Assembly (NCBI GenBank): GCA_964036195.1
Contig: OZ038457.1
Coordinates: 14,287,147-14,351,146, forward strand
Source: Sphaerolaimus hirsutus
Lineage: Eukaryota > Nematoda > Chromadorea > Monhysterida > Sphaerolaimidae
DNA: 64,000 bases
Reading direction: 5' to 3'
In this document: positions 24,001 to 34,302 of the stretch, piece by piece
How the letters are laid out: every line of letters starts with the position of its first letter
Numbering within the stretch: the first letter of the stretch is position 1
The notes under the pieces: model-generated
The model's input: only the letters and a program-made list of their open reading frames with translations
Databases searched by the model: none
Told to the model about the DNA's origin: nothing
Translations under genes and position numbers: made by a program

Positions 24001-25368
24001 TGATCTATGAGTTTTTATAATTTATTATCAGTGTGATCAAAGAGTGACAAATACGCTAATCCTCTGTACCGTGCTAATCTCCCCAAAAATACATGACCGG
24101 TGGGTCTACATGACTAGTGGGTTTACATGACTACATACACAGGGTCGTTTATTTTTCGTATTTAGGTGTACAGATGTATTTATTAATTACACATCTTGAA
24201 GTTTTTGTTTTTCGCGCAGTTTGGGCTCAGTGCCAGGTCGGAAGTACTGTGACTGTTCGACTTTGCAGCGGCCTGCACGCTGTGGTTGCCAATGATTTGC
24301 GCCTTGACGGTGAATTTGAAAAGCTTCATTTTTCGAGTGTGTGCGTATGTATCTTAACAAACACGTATGTACCAATGTGCGTGCAGATGCTAACAATGAG
24401 TGGCCAGCTTTTGTGTGTAAAGCAGTGCTTGGGCAACTCAAGTGCGCAGCTGGTGTCAGTCCCAGACCCTGTAAAATGCCCTGTAAAGTGTCAAATGTCA
24501 TATAAAGTCAAATGTCATCGGTTGCCATTTTGCAGGGCATTTACATGACTTTTCACGCTTTGCATGACATTTGACATTTTACATGGCATTTTACTGGGTC
24601 TGGGACTGCCCCCTGGTGGTCTGGGAGCTGTGCTGTTCCCAATCGACCAGCAGGAGCAGCCCCAGCAAAACGCGCCCAGGCCAGATGAAATGCATGCACT
24701 CGGACAGGTCTACGTGCCCGCCTGGTGCAACGTTGATGCCCCTGATCAAGAGCTGGTTTCGCTGCATGGCAACGTAGTGCACGCGACCACTGTTCGAGTT
24801 AGTGATAAGGTAAGCAGCAAAAATATTTGTGATGCTTTAGTATCCCACCGTTTGAACGATCGTTGGTGTATTTTACGTGTTTTTAGCATTTTTGCCTGGC
24901 GCTGCACCAATCCGAGTACGACTGCGGTGACCAGGTGCCAGTCCTAAACCCTTTAACATGCCCAGTAAAATGTCAAAGGTCATGAAAGATGCCCTGCAAA
25001 ATGGCAACGGTTGCCATTTTTCAGGGCATTTTACATGACTTTTGACACTTTGCATGACATTTTACAGGGCCTGGGACTGTCCCCAGTGCAATGGTGGGCA
25101 TGGGCACCTCGCTGGGCACCCACCAGAGACTGAGCCGGACTGCGCTGTTGACGGCGCTGATGTCGGCGCTGTTCAGATTGGTGATAACGGTGCGCAGGTG
25201 CCTGACATTGTGAGATGTTTTCTCGATGGTGATCAACCGCAGGGGGTGAGTCGTTGCATCGTGTTGTGGCACTTACCTGTAAAATACCTAACTTTCATTT
25301 TGCTGGGCCCTTGGCCTGGCCAATATCGACGTTGGTTCGGTTGCTTTCACTCTGAACGGATCGTTTGA
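15680..25368 (+). CDS. Uncharacterised multi-exon gene (about 17 exons) with transposon-derived introns
   Basis: I do not recognise this protein. Exons with matching phases: 15680-15732, 17539-17723, 17882-18071 (end uncertain), 18241-18452, 18630-18868, 19254-19362, 19668-19782, about 20600-20801, 21154-21235, 21578-21703, 23131-23289, 23532-23672, 24220-24336, 24387-24452, 24628-24809, 24887-24934, 25087-25245 (or open to the stop at 25368). The first third is disordered and Pro/Ser/Gln-rich. The rest is beta-rich, with segments such as QYGRIFF and GGFGFLE next to LFVP that loosely recall cold-shock RNP motifs; that resemblance is weak. Three introns contain the introner element at or near their borders. 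Confidence 0.75.
15796..17440. mobile_element. CATGTARACCC-type inverted-repeat element with RT fragment inside
   Basis: Inverted terminal regions of about 85 bp (left: CATGTAAACCCGGTGTCGTG... to TTAGCGGC; right: the reverse complement ending near 17440). It fills most of the first intron of the unknown gene. A truncated retrotransposon ORF lies between the arms, so this is probably a nested insertion. Confidence 0.65.
16446..17352 (-). pseudogene. Non-LTR retrotransposon, 3' ORF2 fragment
   Basis: Minus-strand reading frame open from about 17352 to the stop at 16446; the first ATG is at 17276. It begins NNVWKSYVESAVLYGLDVV, typical of the C-terminal half of non-LTR retrotransposon reverse transcriptases. 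It ends with a zinc cluster (CNFCGTHKDRPNLTLEHMLGAC, pattern CX2C...HX4C) characteristic of ORF2 C-termini. The RT catalytic core is missing, so this is a 5'-truncated dead copy. The clade cannot be set from this piece. Confidence 0.75.
17724..17878 (+). mobile_element. Introner copy forming a complete intron (phase 1)
   Basis: Starts GTGCCAGTCACAGACC, ends GGTCTGGGACTGCCCC, and the interior is one long inverted repeat of words like TGTCAAATGTCATG. It is flanked by the 3-bp target duplication CAG (17721-17723 and 17879-17881). The intron is 17724-17881: donor CAG|GTGCCA, acceptor CTGCCCCCAG|A. Exons 2 and 3 of the unknown gene join in frame across it. Confidence 0.88.
18081..18182. mobile_element. 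CCGTATTT-type element, diverged, abutting exon 3 of the unknown gene
   Basis: CACCCTATTTCCTCGAATAA ... TTATTTGAGGATATATGG. The left end starts about 10 bases after the presumed exon 3 donor. Confidence 0.65.
18241..21235 (+). CDS. Unknown gene, exons 4-9
   Basis: Exon 4 (18241-18452) carries LSPWDQQIAQRRAVPEVF. Exon 5 (18630-18868) carries SAHYSPPSPRY and APVIYCAEAVVIRIKARL. Exon 6 (19254-19362) continues EHFGHCWAPQYGRIFFTENN and must end at CCCG|GTGCGG to join exon 7 in phase (PPG-TSARVWATNN). Exon 7 ends at 19782 or 19802. Exon 8 (about 20600-20801) carries GCVTRAHGGFGFLETAG. Exon 9 (21154-21235) carries KKKFENLFVIALHPVD and a CGNC pair. Exon 4 is also open in a second frame, but only the SPWDQQ frame matches the phase of exon 5. 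Confidence 0.7.
18476..18587. repeat. Palindromic repeat with GTTGACA arms
   Basis: GGGCCCACACACACTAGTTG at the left and CAACTACTGTGTGTGGGCCC at the right. It lies between exons 4 and 5 of the unknown gene. Confidence 0.7.
18912..19224. mobile_element. CCGTATTT-type element, diverged
   Basis: CCGTATTTTCCCGAATTAA ... CATGCAAATACGG, flanked by TA. It lies between exons 5 and 6 of the unknown gene. Confidence 0.65.
19929..20555 (+). mobile_element. Introner-family copy split by a hAT-like element
   Basis: GTGCCAGTACC at the left and GGGACTAACCC at the right. The interior is interrupted by a 452-bp insertion (19959-20410) with its own 8-bp duplication; without it the element is about 167 bp. 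It lies in the intron between exons 7 and 8 of the unknown gene. Confidence 0.75.
19959..20410. mobile_element. hAT-like element made of GGGATC repeats
   Basis: Terminal repeats TAGGGTTCAAACGGGAT / ATCCCGTTTGAACCCTA, flanked by the perfect 8-bp duplication AGTGGCAT (19951-19958, 20411-20418). The interior is largely degenerate tandem CGGGAT units in one orientation. It is nested in an introner copy. Confidence 0.88.
20883..21100. mobile_element. CCGTATTT-type element, diverged
   Basis: ACGTATTTGTTCGAAG at the left, TTCGAGGAAATACGG at the right; it ends 53 bases before the acceptor of exon 9 of the unknown gene. Confidence 0.65.
21578..24452 (+). CDS. Unknown gene, exons 10-14
   Basis: All junctions are phase 1: 21578-21703 (GMHWLCPSGRDDYEQ), 23131-23289 (DEEFTSVLQFGDYPYDVM), 23532-23672 (YDGVILLRLPEQKILVICC), 24220-24336 (VGSTVTVRLCSGLHAVVA), 24387-24452 (NEWPAFVCKAVLGQLKCAA). 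The alternating hydrophobic pattern suggests beta-sheet modules. A 916-bp mariner-like element fills most of the intron after exon 10, and a CATGTAGACCC-type element lies in the intron after exon 12. Confidence 0.75.
21754..22669. mobile_element. Mariner-like nonautonomous element, copy 1 (916 bp)
   Basis: Ends CATGGTCGGGCTGAAAAG / CTTTTCAGCCCGACCATG between TA dinucleotides, with terminal inverted repeats of roughly 270 bp. No transposase ORF. It lies in the intron after exon 10 of the unknown gene. Confidence 0.88.
23762..24128. mobile_element. CATGTAGACCC-type inverted-repeat element
   Basis: Repeated CATGTAGACCC words at the left and their complements (GGGTCTACATGAC) at the right, with the inner arms CATGTATTTT and AAAATACATG. 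Same family as the arms at 15796-17440. Noncoding. Confidence 0.7.
24453..24612 (+). mobile_element. Introner copy at a CTG target, making most of an intron
   Basis: Starts GTGTCAGTCCC, ends GGGACTGCCCC, flanked by CTG (24450-24452 and 24613-24615). This target gives no AG. The next AG lies 12 bases past the duplicate (CTGGGAG|CT at 24627), and using it joins exon 14 to exon 15 in the correct phase. That would skip four codons of the presumed ancestral exon. Confidence 0.75.
24628..25368 (+). CDS. Unknown gene, C-terminal exons 15-17
   Basis: Exon 15 (24628-24809) carries GQVYVPAWCNVDAPDQELVS and ends at GTAAGC. Exon 16 (24887-24934) encodes only HFCLALHQSEYDCGDQ. Exon 17 begins at 25087 (CNGGHGHLAGHPPE...). 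Exons 16 and 17 are separated exactly by one introner copy in phase 0. After GTGAGT at 25246 the same frame runs on to a stop at 25366-25368. Another frame nearby (25309 on) encodes VGSVAFTLNGSFEYCHLTFP and a stop, resembling an upstream segment of this protein, but no AG acceptor precedes it, so the true C-terminus is unresolved. Confidence 0.65.
24935..25083 (+). mobile_element. Introner copy forming a complete intron (phase 0)
   Basis: Starts GTGCCAGTCC, ends GGGACTGTCCC, with CAG on both sides (24932-24934 and 25084-25086). The intron 24935-25086 has GT from the element and AG from the right-hand CAG. The frame on both sides (YDCGDQ-CNGGHG) is continuous. Family and mechanism as for the copy at 17724. 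Confidence 0.88.
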
Positions 25369-27040
25369 ATACTGCCACCTCACATTTCCATGATTTTTCA
25401 TTCTTCTTTCACGGCAGTCGTTGCAAGTTTGCAACAAAAACTCGGAGTGTAGCGACGAAACTCCTCAACACGATGCTTATTCCACTATTTTGCATCAGTG
25501 GGCCGAGCTGCGTGATTTTGTGCGTGAAGTGTTTATGTGAAGTGCGTGAAGTGTTTATGTGAACCTGCGTATCGGTGAAACTGTGATGAGTGCTGTGATG
25601 TGATGAAAAATGCCGCAAGTTCGGTGCCGAGCGCACCCATTAATTGACATGAAGATTGCCTAGAGAGTACTGGCACGATGGCGCGCATAGTGTAAAAACT
25701 TGAACGGCGGTGTAAAATGCCCTGTGGAGCCCTCTCCGGTAACCCACTAAGTCATTAGTTGACCATTAGTCAACGCTCAACTGAGAATACCTTTTAAACT
25801 GCACGTTTGTTCACTTAAAGTCATAAGCTGTACCCTGTACACAGCTTATTTAGCCAAAATGACCAAATAATGAATGTTCCACTCAGCTATAACGCGTTCA
25901 AATGTGTTTTCCATTTTACCGCAATTAGTGCGCGCTTCCTAATCCAATCAGACAATGCCTTCAAGGCTGTGTTAGCCTCTATAAATACAAAAGCTTCAAA
26001 TTAAATTTAAAATTTAAAATTCAAAAGATTTAAATTTTTTGACAAAACAAACTTGTACTGCTTCAAATATTGCCAGCCGTGCACTTTTTGTGAGATCTAT
26101 GATCTCTTACGTTCAATGACGCCAAGTATAAAATGACGATCGTCGCCGCAATTTATCTGATTTCAGCGTTGTTTATGTGTGCAATTGTTGATTTTGTCAT
26201 TTTGGTTCGTGTAAGTGAAATAACCCGAGCATGCTTACAGCGGTATAAGTAACTCAGTGTGTGTGTGCGTGTGCATGTCCTAACTCCTAAGATTAGTCAA
26301 ACGTTTTGTCAGTACTCTATCGACAGTGTTTACTCCAGTTCTGCCTGTGCACTTTAACTGATCCAGTGTCCAGTGATCCATAATAAATTTTATGTTCCAG
26401 CACTTTCAACAGCACAGCAACATGTTCTGTTGAATCACTGTGCTTCGCATTAGCTGAGAGGTTTTCTGACAATAGATTTATAGATTTATACTGAATGAGA
26501 ATCTATAGTAGTTTTCTGAGGGAGGTGTATTTTTACCAAGCGAAATATAATATGGGCCTTGAATTTTTTTATCGATGCAAAAGTTTAGCATCAAATCAAT
26601 GGTATAAGTTATCTATTGAGCAAATTGCCACATAAGTGAATGTGCATCTACATTTCCTAGTACACATTTACCTTTTTTCACATTACCTAGACCTTCTGCA
26701 TGCACAGGGTAAATACGTTCAGTTTTGCCACACATTATTTACTGGCAGTGGTTTGTGGTTAGCAAAACTGCATCTTTTTATTAGCTAGTTAAAATAGAAA
26801 AGTTGCACTTGATATTTGTTGCTTTTTAATCCGGTGCTAATTACCATTGCATCATATTTATTAAGTTGAATTACAGATAAATGTTCTATTTATAACATGG
26901 CCTTCAGCTATAGGTAAATATGTTTAGTGTTTGTTCTGTGACTGGTGGGTGAAGTGCCGAAATGGTTCTATACCGCCTCATGGTGGAAAATTGTTACACT
27001 GTCAGCACACTAGGTAAGCTAGGGCAATTTGTGTAGTAGG
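25369..27040. other. Gene-free stretch after the unknown gene
   Basis: Contains the likely 3' untranslated region and downstream DNA of the unknown gene. AATAAA occurs at 26382-26387, a possible polyadenylation signal far from the stop. I see no exon-like GC-rich block or clear repeat in the rest. Confidence 0.5.
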
Positions 27041-27693
27041 TAGGGTGTCAAAAAAATTTTTTTACGGAAACGGAAAAAAAATTTCAGCGGCCGGAAAACG
27101 GAACGGAAAACGGAAAAAAAATTTGCACTTGGTGGAAAACGGAAACAGAAACGGAAAAAAATTTTCAGTGGCCAGAAAACGGAAAAAGGGGCCGGAAAAA
27201 CGGAAACGGAAAAATGAAATTTGCATGGAAACGGAAAAATTTGCTGAAATTTTACCAAAAAAAACAGATAAAATTTGCTGAAATTTTGCTGGAAGAGGCA
27301 AAAATTTGCAGAAATTTTGCTGGGAAAAGGAAAAATTTACATAATTGACAATCTGCATGAATTTTTTCCCAGTTTGGCTGGAACAGTAAACAGAAAATTG
27401 AGCCAAAAAAAGGTAAAATGAGATGGAAAAACAGAAAATTGAGACGGAAAACAGAAAAAAAAGCAGAAAAACAGGAAATTGAGCCGGATAACAGAAAAAA
27501 GGCGGAAAAACTTACAATGTAGCTGGAAAACGGAAAATGAGCCGGAAAAACGGAAACGGAAAAAAATGTGGCCGGAAAACAGAACGGAAAACGGAAAAAA
27601 AATTTCAGCAGCCGGAAAACGGAACGGAAAACGGAAAAAATTTGCCTGCGGAAAACGGAAACAGAAAACGGAAAACGGAAATTTGACACCCTA
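27041..27693. mobile_element. hAT-like element made of ACGGAAA repeats
   Basis: Ends TAGGGTGTCAAA / TTTGACACCCTA, 8-bp duplication GTAGTAGG on both sides (27033-27040, 27694-27701). The interior is degenerate AACGGAAAAA units, all in the same direction. Long Phe- or Lys-rich reading frames here are repeat artefacts. Confidence 0.88.
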
Positions 27694-28958
27694 GTAGTAG
27701 GTGTTAGTATCTGTATGTGTTTATGTAGGGATGACCGGCGGTTTTTTCAACTGTTTTCTGCATTTTAAAAATGTTGTTTAAAACAATGCAAGCGTCAAAA
27801 CCGTTTCAAAAGAACGGCGGCTTTGAACTTTTGTATACTTATTCACTAGGTGTTTTGAATTTTTTTGCATGCAAGCGTGCAATTTCAAATACAAGTTGAC
27901 ATGGTGGTTGTTTTCATTGGTTTTGTGGCATTTTTAGTGTCAAGTTTCCATTTCTGCTTGTATCATGTAATAATGTATTGATAAGCCATTGTATGTTAGT
28001 GAAGTATACAATATCCAGCCATTGTGCTTCCACATACTTCCACAGTGTGATACATCACTCTCAATGTATTAGCCTTCTCTTATAACATTATTTAAGCAAT
28101 ATTCTATGCCCAACTTCACTCGAAGTTGTGAAAGTTCAATGAAAGGTGACAATGCAACAAAGTCAACATAAAAATGGATTCTTTGAAGCGAAATCACCAC
28201 TTATGCTGCTATCCCATGTCTCCGCAACCATTCCATTCCATGGTTATATATCAACCAGATTCAAGCTAAGTTCAGCAGTCACTTTCTCATTTGATTCCGG
28301 AAACCATAACTCCAGCCGTGATGGGGCTAACAAAAATGTGGTTTAAAGTAAAATTTTCATTTCGCACTCATCTAGGGGGGGGGGGTGCTTTACTAGTGTT
28401 CTGTAGTGCAGAATGAACTTTCATTGTGTGGTACTCTAATGTACAATAAAATTGGGAAACGTAGTGAAAATCATGTTTATCACTTTGTATTTCAATTACC
28501 CCCATGGAGAACATTTTTTCACTGTTCACCAGGTTCTAGATGTAGTGTCCAGACCAGAGTCCGGACCAACTTATTTTGTAAAGCTACATTGGGTGTTGAA
28601 CTTGGCTTGGACGATGCAAATCTTATAAAACATGTATTCAGCGGCCCACACTCAGACGGTCCTTTGACCCTCCCCCGGTTCTGTGTACTAGTGGGGGATG
28701 TAATGTATAACACCCCAAAAATTCTAGCCCCTCCATACCCGGGGCAATGGCTTCTGGAGTCAAATGAAAGAGTGAATGCAGACTTGACTTGAAGGTAATT
28801 TTACATCACAAATTACTGTCACTTGTCTGATATATATGTTATATGTTGACTTAAACGGGAGATTTTTAAAAACTGTTGTTGTTTTTTTAAAACGGGATCA
28901 TCGGAAAAACATCTTTTCTATCCCTATATTTACACATAGGTACACGCAAAATTGACAC

Positions 28959-29482
28959 CAGAGTTGTTAAAATTACTCAACTTGTTTCAAAGCATGTATA
29001 TGTATTTTAAAATATTACTCAGCCCTGAGTACAGATAATGTAAATGTACTTTTTACCCATACTCATGAGTACATGTGAGTAAAATACTTTTCCCAGGAAA
29101 ATGTAAAATCGAGTACTTTTGTCTCGGAAACAGTAAAAGTGAGAAGTTTTCTTCATAGAAAATGTAAAAGTGGTTACTTTTTATAGAAAACATAAAAGCT
29201 ACTACTTTTACTATGTGAGAGCGATTTTTACACAGGAAGACATAACAGATGTCGGTTTTATGATTAGGTATTTAGTATTCTTATAGGAAAATGCTTGGAA
29301 TTCTTCAAGATTTTTTTTAGCAACATAAAAATTGCGATTTGAAATTTCTGAAATACGTTTCTGTACACATGTGGGTACTTCTCAAAAGTACGCTTACAGG
29401 TGAGTACAGGTATTTTGAAAGAGCATATATAAATGTATTTACCCAGTACTCGAGTAAATGTAAACACATTTTAACAACTACG
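28959..29482. mobile_element. hAT-like CAGAGTTG element
   Basis: Starts CAGAGTTGTTAAAA and ends TTTTAACAACTACG, flanked by ATTGACAC / ATGGACAC (7 of 8). The interior is built from GTAAAAGTG-like words. Confidence 0.75.
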
Positions 29483-30804
29483 ATGGACACTGCATGCTCT
29501 ATACTGTATCACTGCTATAGTTGGTGAGGCTGGTAAGTCAAGTTTCCTTTGTAAGCGGCTTTACTTGGTTTTTAAATACATAACTGCATGTACATACAGT
29601 AAGATCAATGGGCGTTGTCGTGGCTGCACCTTTTTTCTCTAACTGATCTTTTACCAGAAGTTTTTGCTGCAACTAGGGTTGGGAAGCGATTTTAAGCGAT
29701 TTAAAAAAACGCAAGCAAAATGTTGGTATGTATGCACTTGTAAAAATGCAAAAAAAAATCATGCAAGGGCGTAGTTCCACATGGATTAACTGAGTTTTTC
29801 AATTTTTGGCAGAAACTTTTCATGGTTTTTGCAGAAAATTTGGGTGTGTTAAACATACTTTTCTATTTATCTTTGTGAATCATTTACTTTTTTTCACTTC
29901 ATGGTAATTCCTTCTGAAACGTGTTCGCTGAACTCGACAACCGCCACTGATGACACTATGGATTTACGCATGTATTTCAGATACGGATGTATCCACATAC
30001 TACGTGTGGATGACATGCAATTTCAGCATTGCAAACAAGTTTGTTCATCAAAGTAAATGTTAGAGATACGGGGGGATTTAGACATGCTTAATATGTATCG
30101 GTCACCCGTCACAAGAAAATCGGATTTCGCATGCATTTTTACATAGCACGTTTGAAATTTATGCCGTTTTGAGAAAATATAGAAAATAAATATAATATAA
30201 CATGTCTGCCTGAAATTCAATATTTGATGTATAGAATCATAAAAAAAATATATAAAAAATAAAATCATAAAAGTAATTTTGCCACATTTTCTGAAAAAGT
30301 TATGATTATTTTATGCATTAACAGTCACTGCAATGCACTCAAAAAACTATTAGGTAAGGTATATTGGCTACAATGATATTCGACACCTGCCACCATTTTG
30401 AAGCATTGCTGTGTTCCATTTAAGCCGCCAAACCAGTGGTATTCTTTGTTCAAACTGAAGAATGGGTTCCCTGGTGTTAATGCTAAATGGTAGCATTATT
30501 GTCAGCCATTTTCTTTTTATTTGTTTTACCCTCCACACATTTTTTAATTCTCACAAAGAAATTTCGTATGGAAAGAGATCGGAATGGAAAGCGCTATAAA
30601 TAAAGCGGTATGCATAATCTGTAACTTCAAGTTGAGAATGAATTTTACTGGCGCATGAAATTCAATATATCGTTCAATATTGCACGCAAAAATTTTACAT
30701 CACACAAGTTGTCTTTTTAGCATAAGGATTTCTGAAGTCACAAATCCTGCGAAAGTGCACTCAATAATGTGCATATCGCCGGTGTAAATATTTAGTTATT
30801 CAGT

Positions 30805-30850
30805 TTATATATATATATATATTATATGTATATATATAAATATTATATAC
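30805..30850. repeat. TA microsatellite
   Basis: Run of TATATATA with short interruptions in the gene-free middle of the window. Confidence 0.8.
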
Positions 30851-31410
30851 ATACCATTTCTAATGCACCTTGTGTTCTATGGGTTTTTTATCGTCATCAA
30901 TAAGGAATTTTTCATTCCACACTGCAGCCGGCAATCTGTCTCTAACCTATAGACAAGGATGTGCACTGAAACTGATGCATGCGGGGGGAACTCTTGAGTC
31001 ATTTGGTTTTTACATGTACATTTCAGGCTGGAGAAGTGTCTGAACAAGCAACCGCACTGAAATGCTTGCAGGAGCATATTGATAAGATGTAATTTTACGT
31101 ATAATGTCTAAGTTAAGTTGTAATAAGCTTGGTTGAAAGAAATTCGCGCATTGGCAGCCTGCATATTCCAGTTATATTTAGATCAGCTGCGTACTTTTTC
31201 CAAAACCACCTGTTATTTCAATCAAGATGCAAATCTTTCACCAACACGAGCATGCGCGCTGAAAAATATACGTAAAAATGTATTTGACATGCAATTGCTA
31301 CTTGTTACTCTGTTTCTTCTGTACAGTCTAACATGACTAGCATTTCGTAATGCATGTAGCATTTTTCATTACGTCGCTTGTGTGCCGTCATTCTTTTCGT
31401 GTTTTTATGT

Positions 31411-31853
31411 TACCGTGTTACCTCCAATATAAGGTATACCTCCAACATAAGGTACCCTCTAATATAAGGTATAACTTTTGGCTTTTTTGAACGTGACGAA
31501 ATAAATATAAGGCATACCTCCAATATATGGTATACCTCTAATATAAGACACAGTTGGCTGCATGCCAAAACGCATACAATCGTAAAAACCGTTGCCAAAC
31601 ATGGTGTACAACTATGAAAATGGTGTCGAGGGGCACCCAGACAACCCTGTGCAACTTGTATTAGGCCTGGTTCATCACTTTGTTACATTGCTATTTTATA
31701 AAATGAATGTCGTTGTTGTTGACTGTCGGTAATAGGTTTGCTTAATCTAGCGAAAACAATATATGGTATACCTCTAATATAAGGTATATCAAAAACGCTG
31801 AAAAAAGCTGACGAAATCAATGTAATACCTTTTATTGGAGGTAATACGGTAAT
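31411..31853. repeat. Inverted-repeat element of TATAAGGTATACCTCCAA words
   Basis: ACCGTGTTACCTCCAATATA at the left, TTGGAGGTAATACGGT at the right, with several direct copies of ACCTCCAATATAAGGTAT between. Noncoding. Confidence 0.7.
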
Positions 31854-33455
31854 AGAAAGTCTGCCTATGGGCTATGTTTCGTTTCCCAATTATCCATAGA
31901 ATTTTTCGCAGCATGCAATCGGCAACCACCATACCTAAATACATGCTGCATTATCTAACTATTTATTCTAGAAATGTTAGCTATTTGCAGTAGTTTAATC
32001 GACCGTAACAACTCATAATTACAGAAATCTACGAGCTTTTTACATGTTGGGATGTCTGGGGTTCAAAAACCGTTTTCAAACGGAAGCATAATCATTGTGT
32101 TTTTTTAAACAGCAGCCAAAATTTTCTGTGCAGACGCACTGACTCACTAGGTTAATTTTACAATTTTTTACGCACAGTGCGCAATTTTACATAAAAATTG
32201 GGGATTGTTTTCATTGTTCTTGTGACATTTTTGGTGTAACAGTGTCCATTTATAAGCTCACATGTAATAATGCCAATACGCACCACCGAAATTTCTAAAA
32301 CAGATAGGTAGATCTGTTCCAAATACACTTGAGTTTACTATAACGAAGAATTTTTGATCTCCATCAGCAGCAGTTAAGGTACTCCTCATTCCGGTAAACT
32401 CAAATGTCTTTTAAACTAATTTATCAGCTTTCAAAGTTGTGTTTGTCAACTAGTCTGTTACGGGAAACAATCCCTGCTATGTTTGTATGGTAAATATATA
32501 AAAATATATGCATGTGCTTCTCGTGTTAGCATATTTTAACACTAGCCGATGTCCTTTGTTGAAGCCACAAACATATATATATAAAGGCAATATACATAAT
32601 GAGTCAACATAAAACTGTTTTTTTTGGCGAAAATCATTTAGGTATAATGCTATCCGACAGCTCCACAGCCATGCCCATCACTAGCTATAGAAAACATCAC
32701 AACGTACTTAAACTTGTGTCATATAACTCCATTTGTTGATTAAAAACTATCTTTGTGCAGTTTAAAAAAAACAACATTTTTTATTAAAAAGGTTTTTTCA
32801 CCCCAACTATTTGTACATGTATGTACGCATGTATTTATTCTTCTACACGCTATTGAAGGGTTAACGTCGATGGAAAATTCAAAGAGAACAATGTGCAATT
32901 AAAGGGTTATGGCTGCTAATTGTGGTCGATTCGATTACTCCCTGGATGGAGACGTGGTAAGGCTTTTCTCCTTTAAACATCTAGTGATTTCTCAGAGACA
33001 CGTTTATGACCTGTTTTGAAAATTCCGGTACGTGCTGTCGCGCGAAGTCTTTTTAGTGCTCAGTATAAATAGGAAAAATACATACATTTGACTTGATACA
33101 TATTAATACGTTATACAAAATGTTTATGTTTCATTGACCAGCAATGAATTTTTTTATTATTTTACATGTGTTGCGTGTGCGTGAGTTACGGCTAGCATGC
33201 TGCTAACGCGACGAGATAATAAATAACTGCTCATGCATAGTATCAAGTCACTGGAATATAGGTAGCCGGGAATTTTTAACCATAAACATTTGTTACTTGA
33301 GTATTTCTCAGGATTTACCGTAAAAAATGACGATTGAGAGTATGCCTAAACGTCCAACGAAGACAGCTATATACATATTTACATATTTATGTAAACAACT
33401 GATGTTTTACATTAACTTCAAGTCTTCAAACATGAGGTAACGGCACTGCACTGCG

Positions 33456-33575
33456 TTGCTCATTTTCATTCTCTCATTCTCATTCACTCATTCTCTAATT
33501 CCCATTCACACATTCTCTCATTCTCATTTATTGATTCTCTTGTTATCATTCACTCATTCTCTCATTCTCATCGGT
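33456..33575. repeat. CATTCTCA-type tandem repeat
   Basis: About twelve imperfect units of CATTCTCATT / CACTCATTCTCT. The reading frame across it is a repeat artefact. Confidence 0.75.
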
Positions 33576-33618
33576 GTCCATCCTTCATTTCTGAAATCCA
33601 CTAGAAAGTTTCTGCATA

Positions 33619-34302
33619 TGAAGGGTGTGCTTCTAAAAGTACCGATCTACAAAAAATCGATTTTGAGATAATCGCGATTGAAAGTTTGGAGCATGCAATA
33701 CCCATACATGGGTATTGGGTATGGGAATTTTGGGTAAGGGTATTTCGGCCATATTGTTGGGTATCCACATGCATGGGTATAATCATTGATTATACACATA
33801 ACACTAGCTATATAAAATTTAGGGAATTGTATTTTTGTAGTACAGTACATTTTAAAGGAACAAATTGGTAATAGCGTGTAGATCGGTATTTTTTAAAGCA
33901 CAAAATCAGAAAGCTGTAGATCGGTACTTTTACCCATAATAAAAAAGCACAAAATGAGTTTTTGCGCAAGCGGACGCCGATCTGACATCGGTACTTTTAG
34001 AAGCACAAAAAATAATGTGCAGATCGGTACATTTCAAAGAACAATTTTGAAAAAAGTGTGTAGATCGGTACTTTTAAAGACACAAAAGCTGAAAAAGCTT
34101 GTAGATCGGTACTTTTAAAATTTCAAAAACTGTAATTTGCGATTTTTTTGCTTTTTTCGACCCCCCATATCTCAAAATTGAATTTCGCACCCCCCACATA
34201 TTATATATATTTTTGAAGCGCATTTTTATGGGGACCCCAAAAATGGTCCTAACTCAAATTTGAAAAATTTGTAGATCGGTACTTTTAGAAGCACACCCTT
34301 CA
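33619..34302. mobile_element. TA-target element with GTAGATCGGTACTTTT repeats
   Basis: TGAAGGGTGTGCTTCTAAAA at the left and its reverse complement at the right, flanked by TA. The inside has about seven direct units of GTAGATCGGTACTTTTA. Noncoding. Confidence 0.82.

Larger units (their letters stand above)
29483..33455. other. Gene-free AT-rich stretch
   Basis: Apart from the TA microsatellite and the inverted-repeat element at 31411-31853 I see no coding or structured feature. Reading frames are short and low complexity. Confidence 0.55.

Noticed and set aside
27045-27768. Lys-rich and Phe-rich reading frames on both strands
   Set aside because: They are translations of ACGGAAA tandem words in a hAT-like element.
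28406-28792. 128-residue reading frame
   Set aside because: Part of it matches a noncoding foldback element (compare 55340-55995: CGGCCCACACTCAG); no homologous protein pattern seen.
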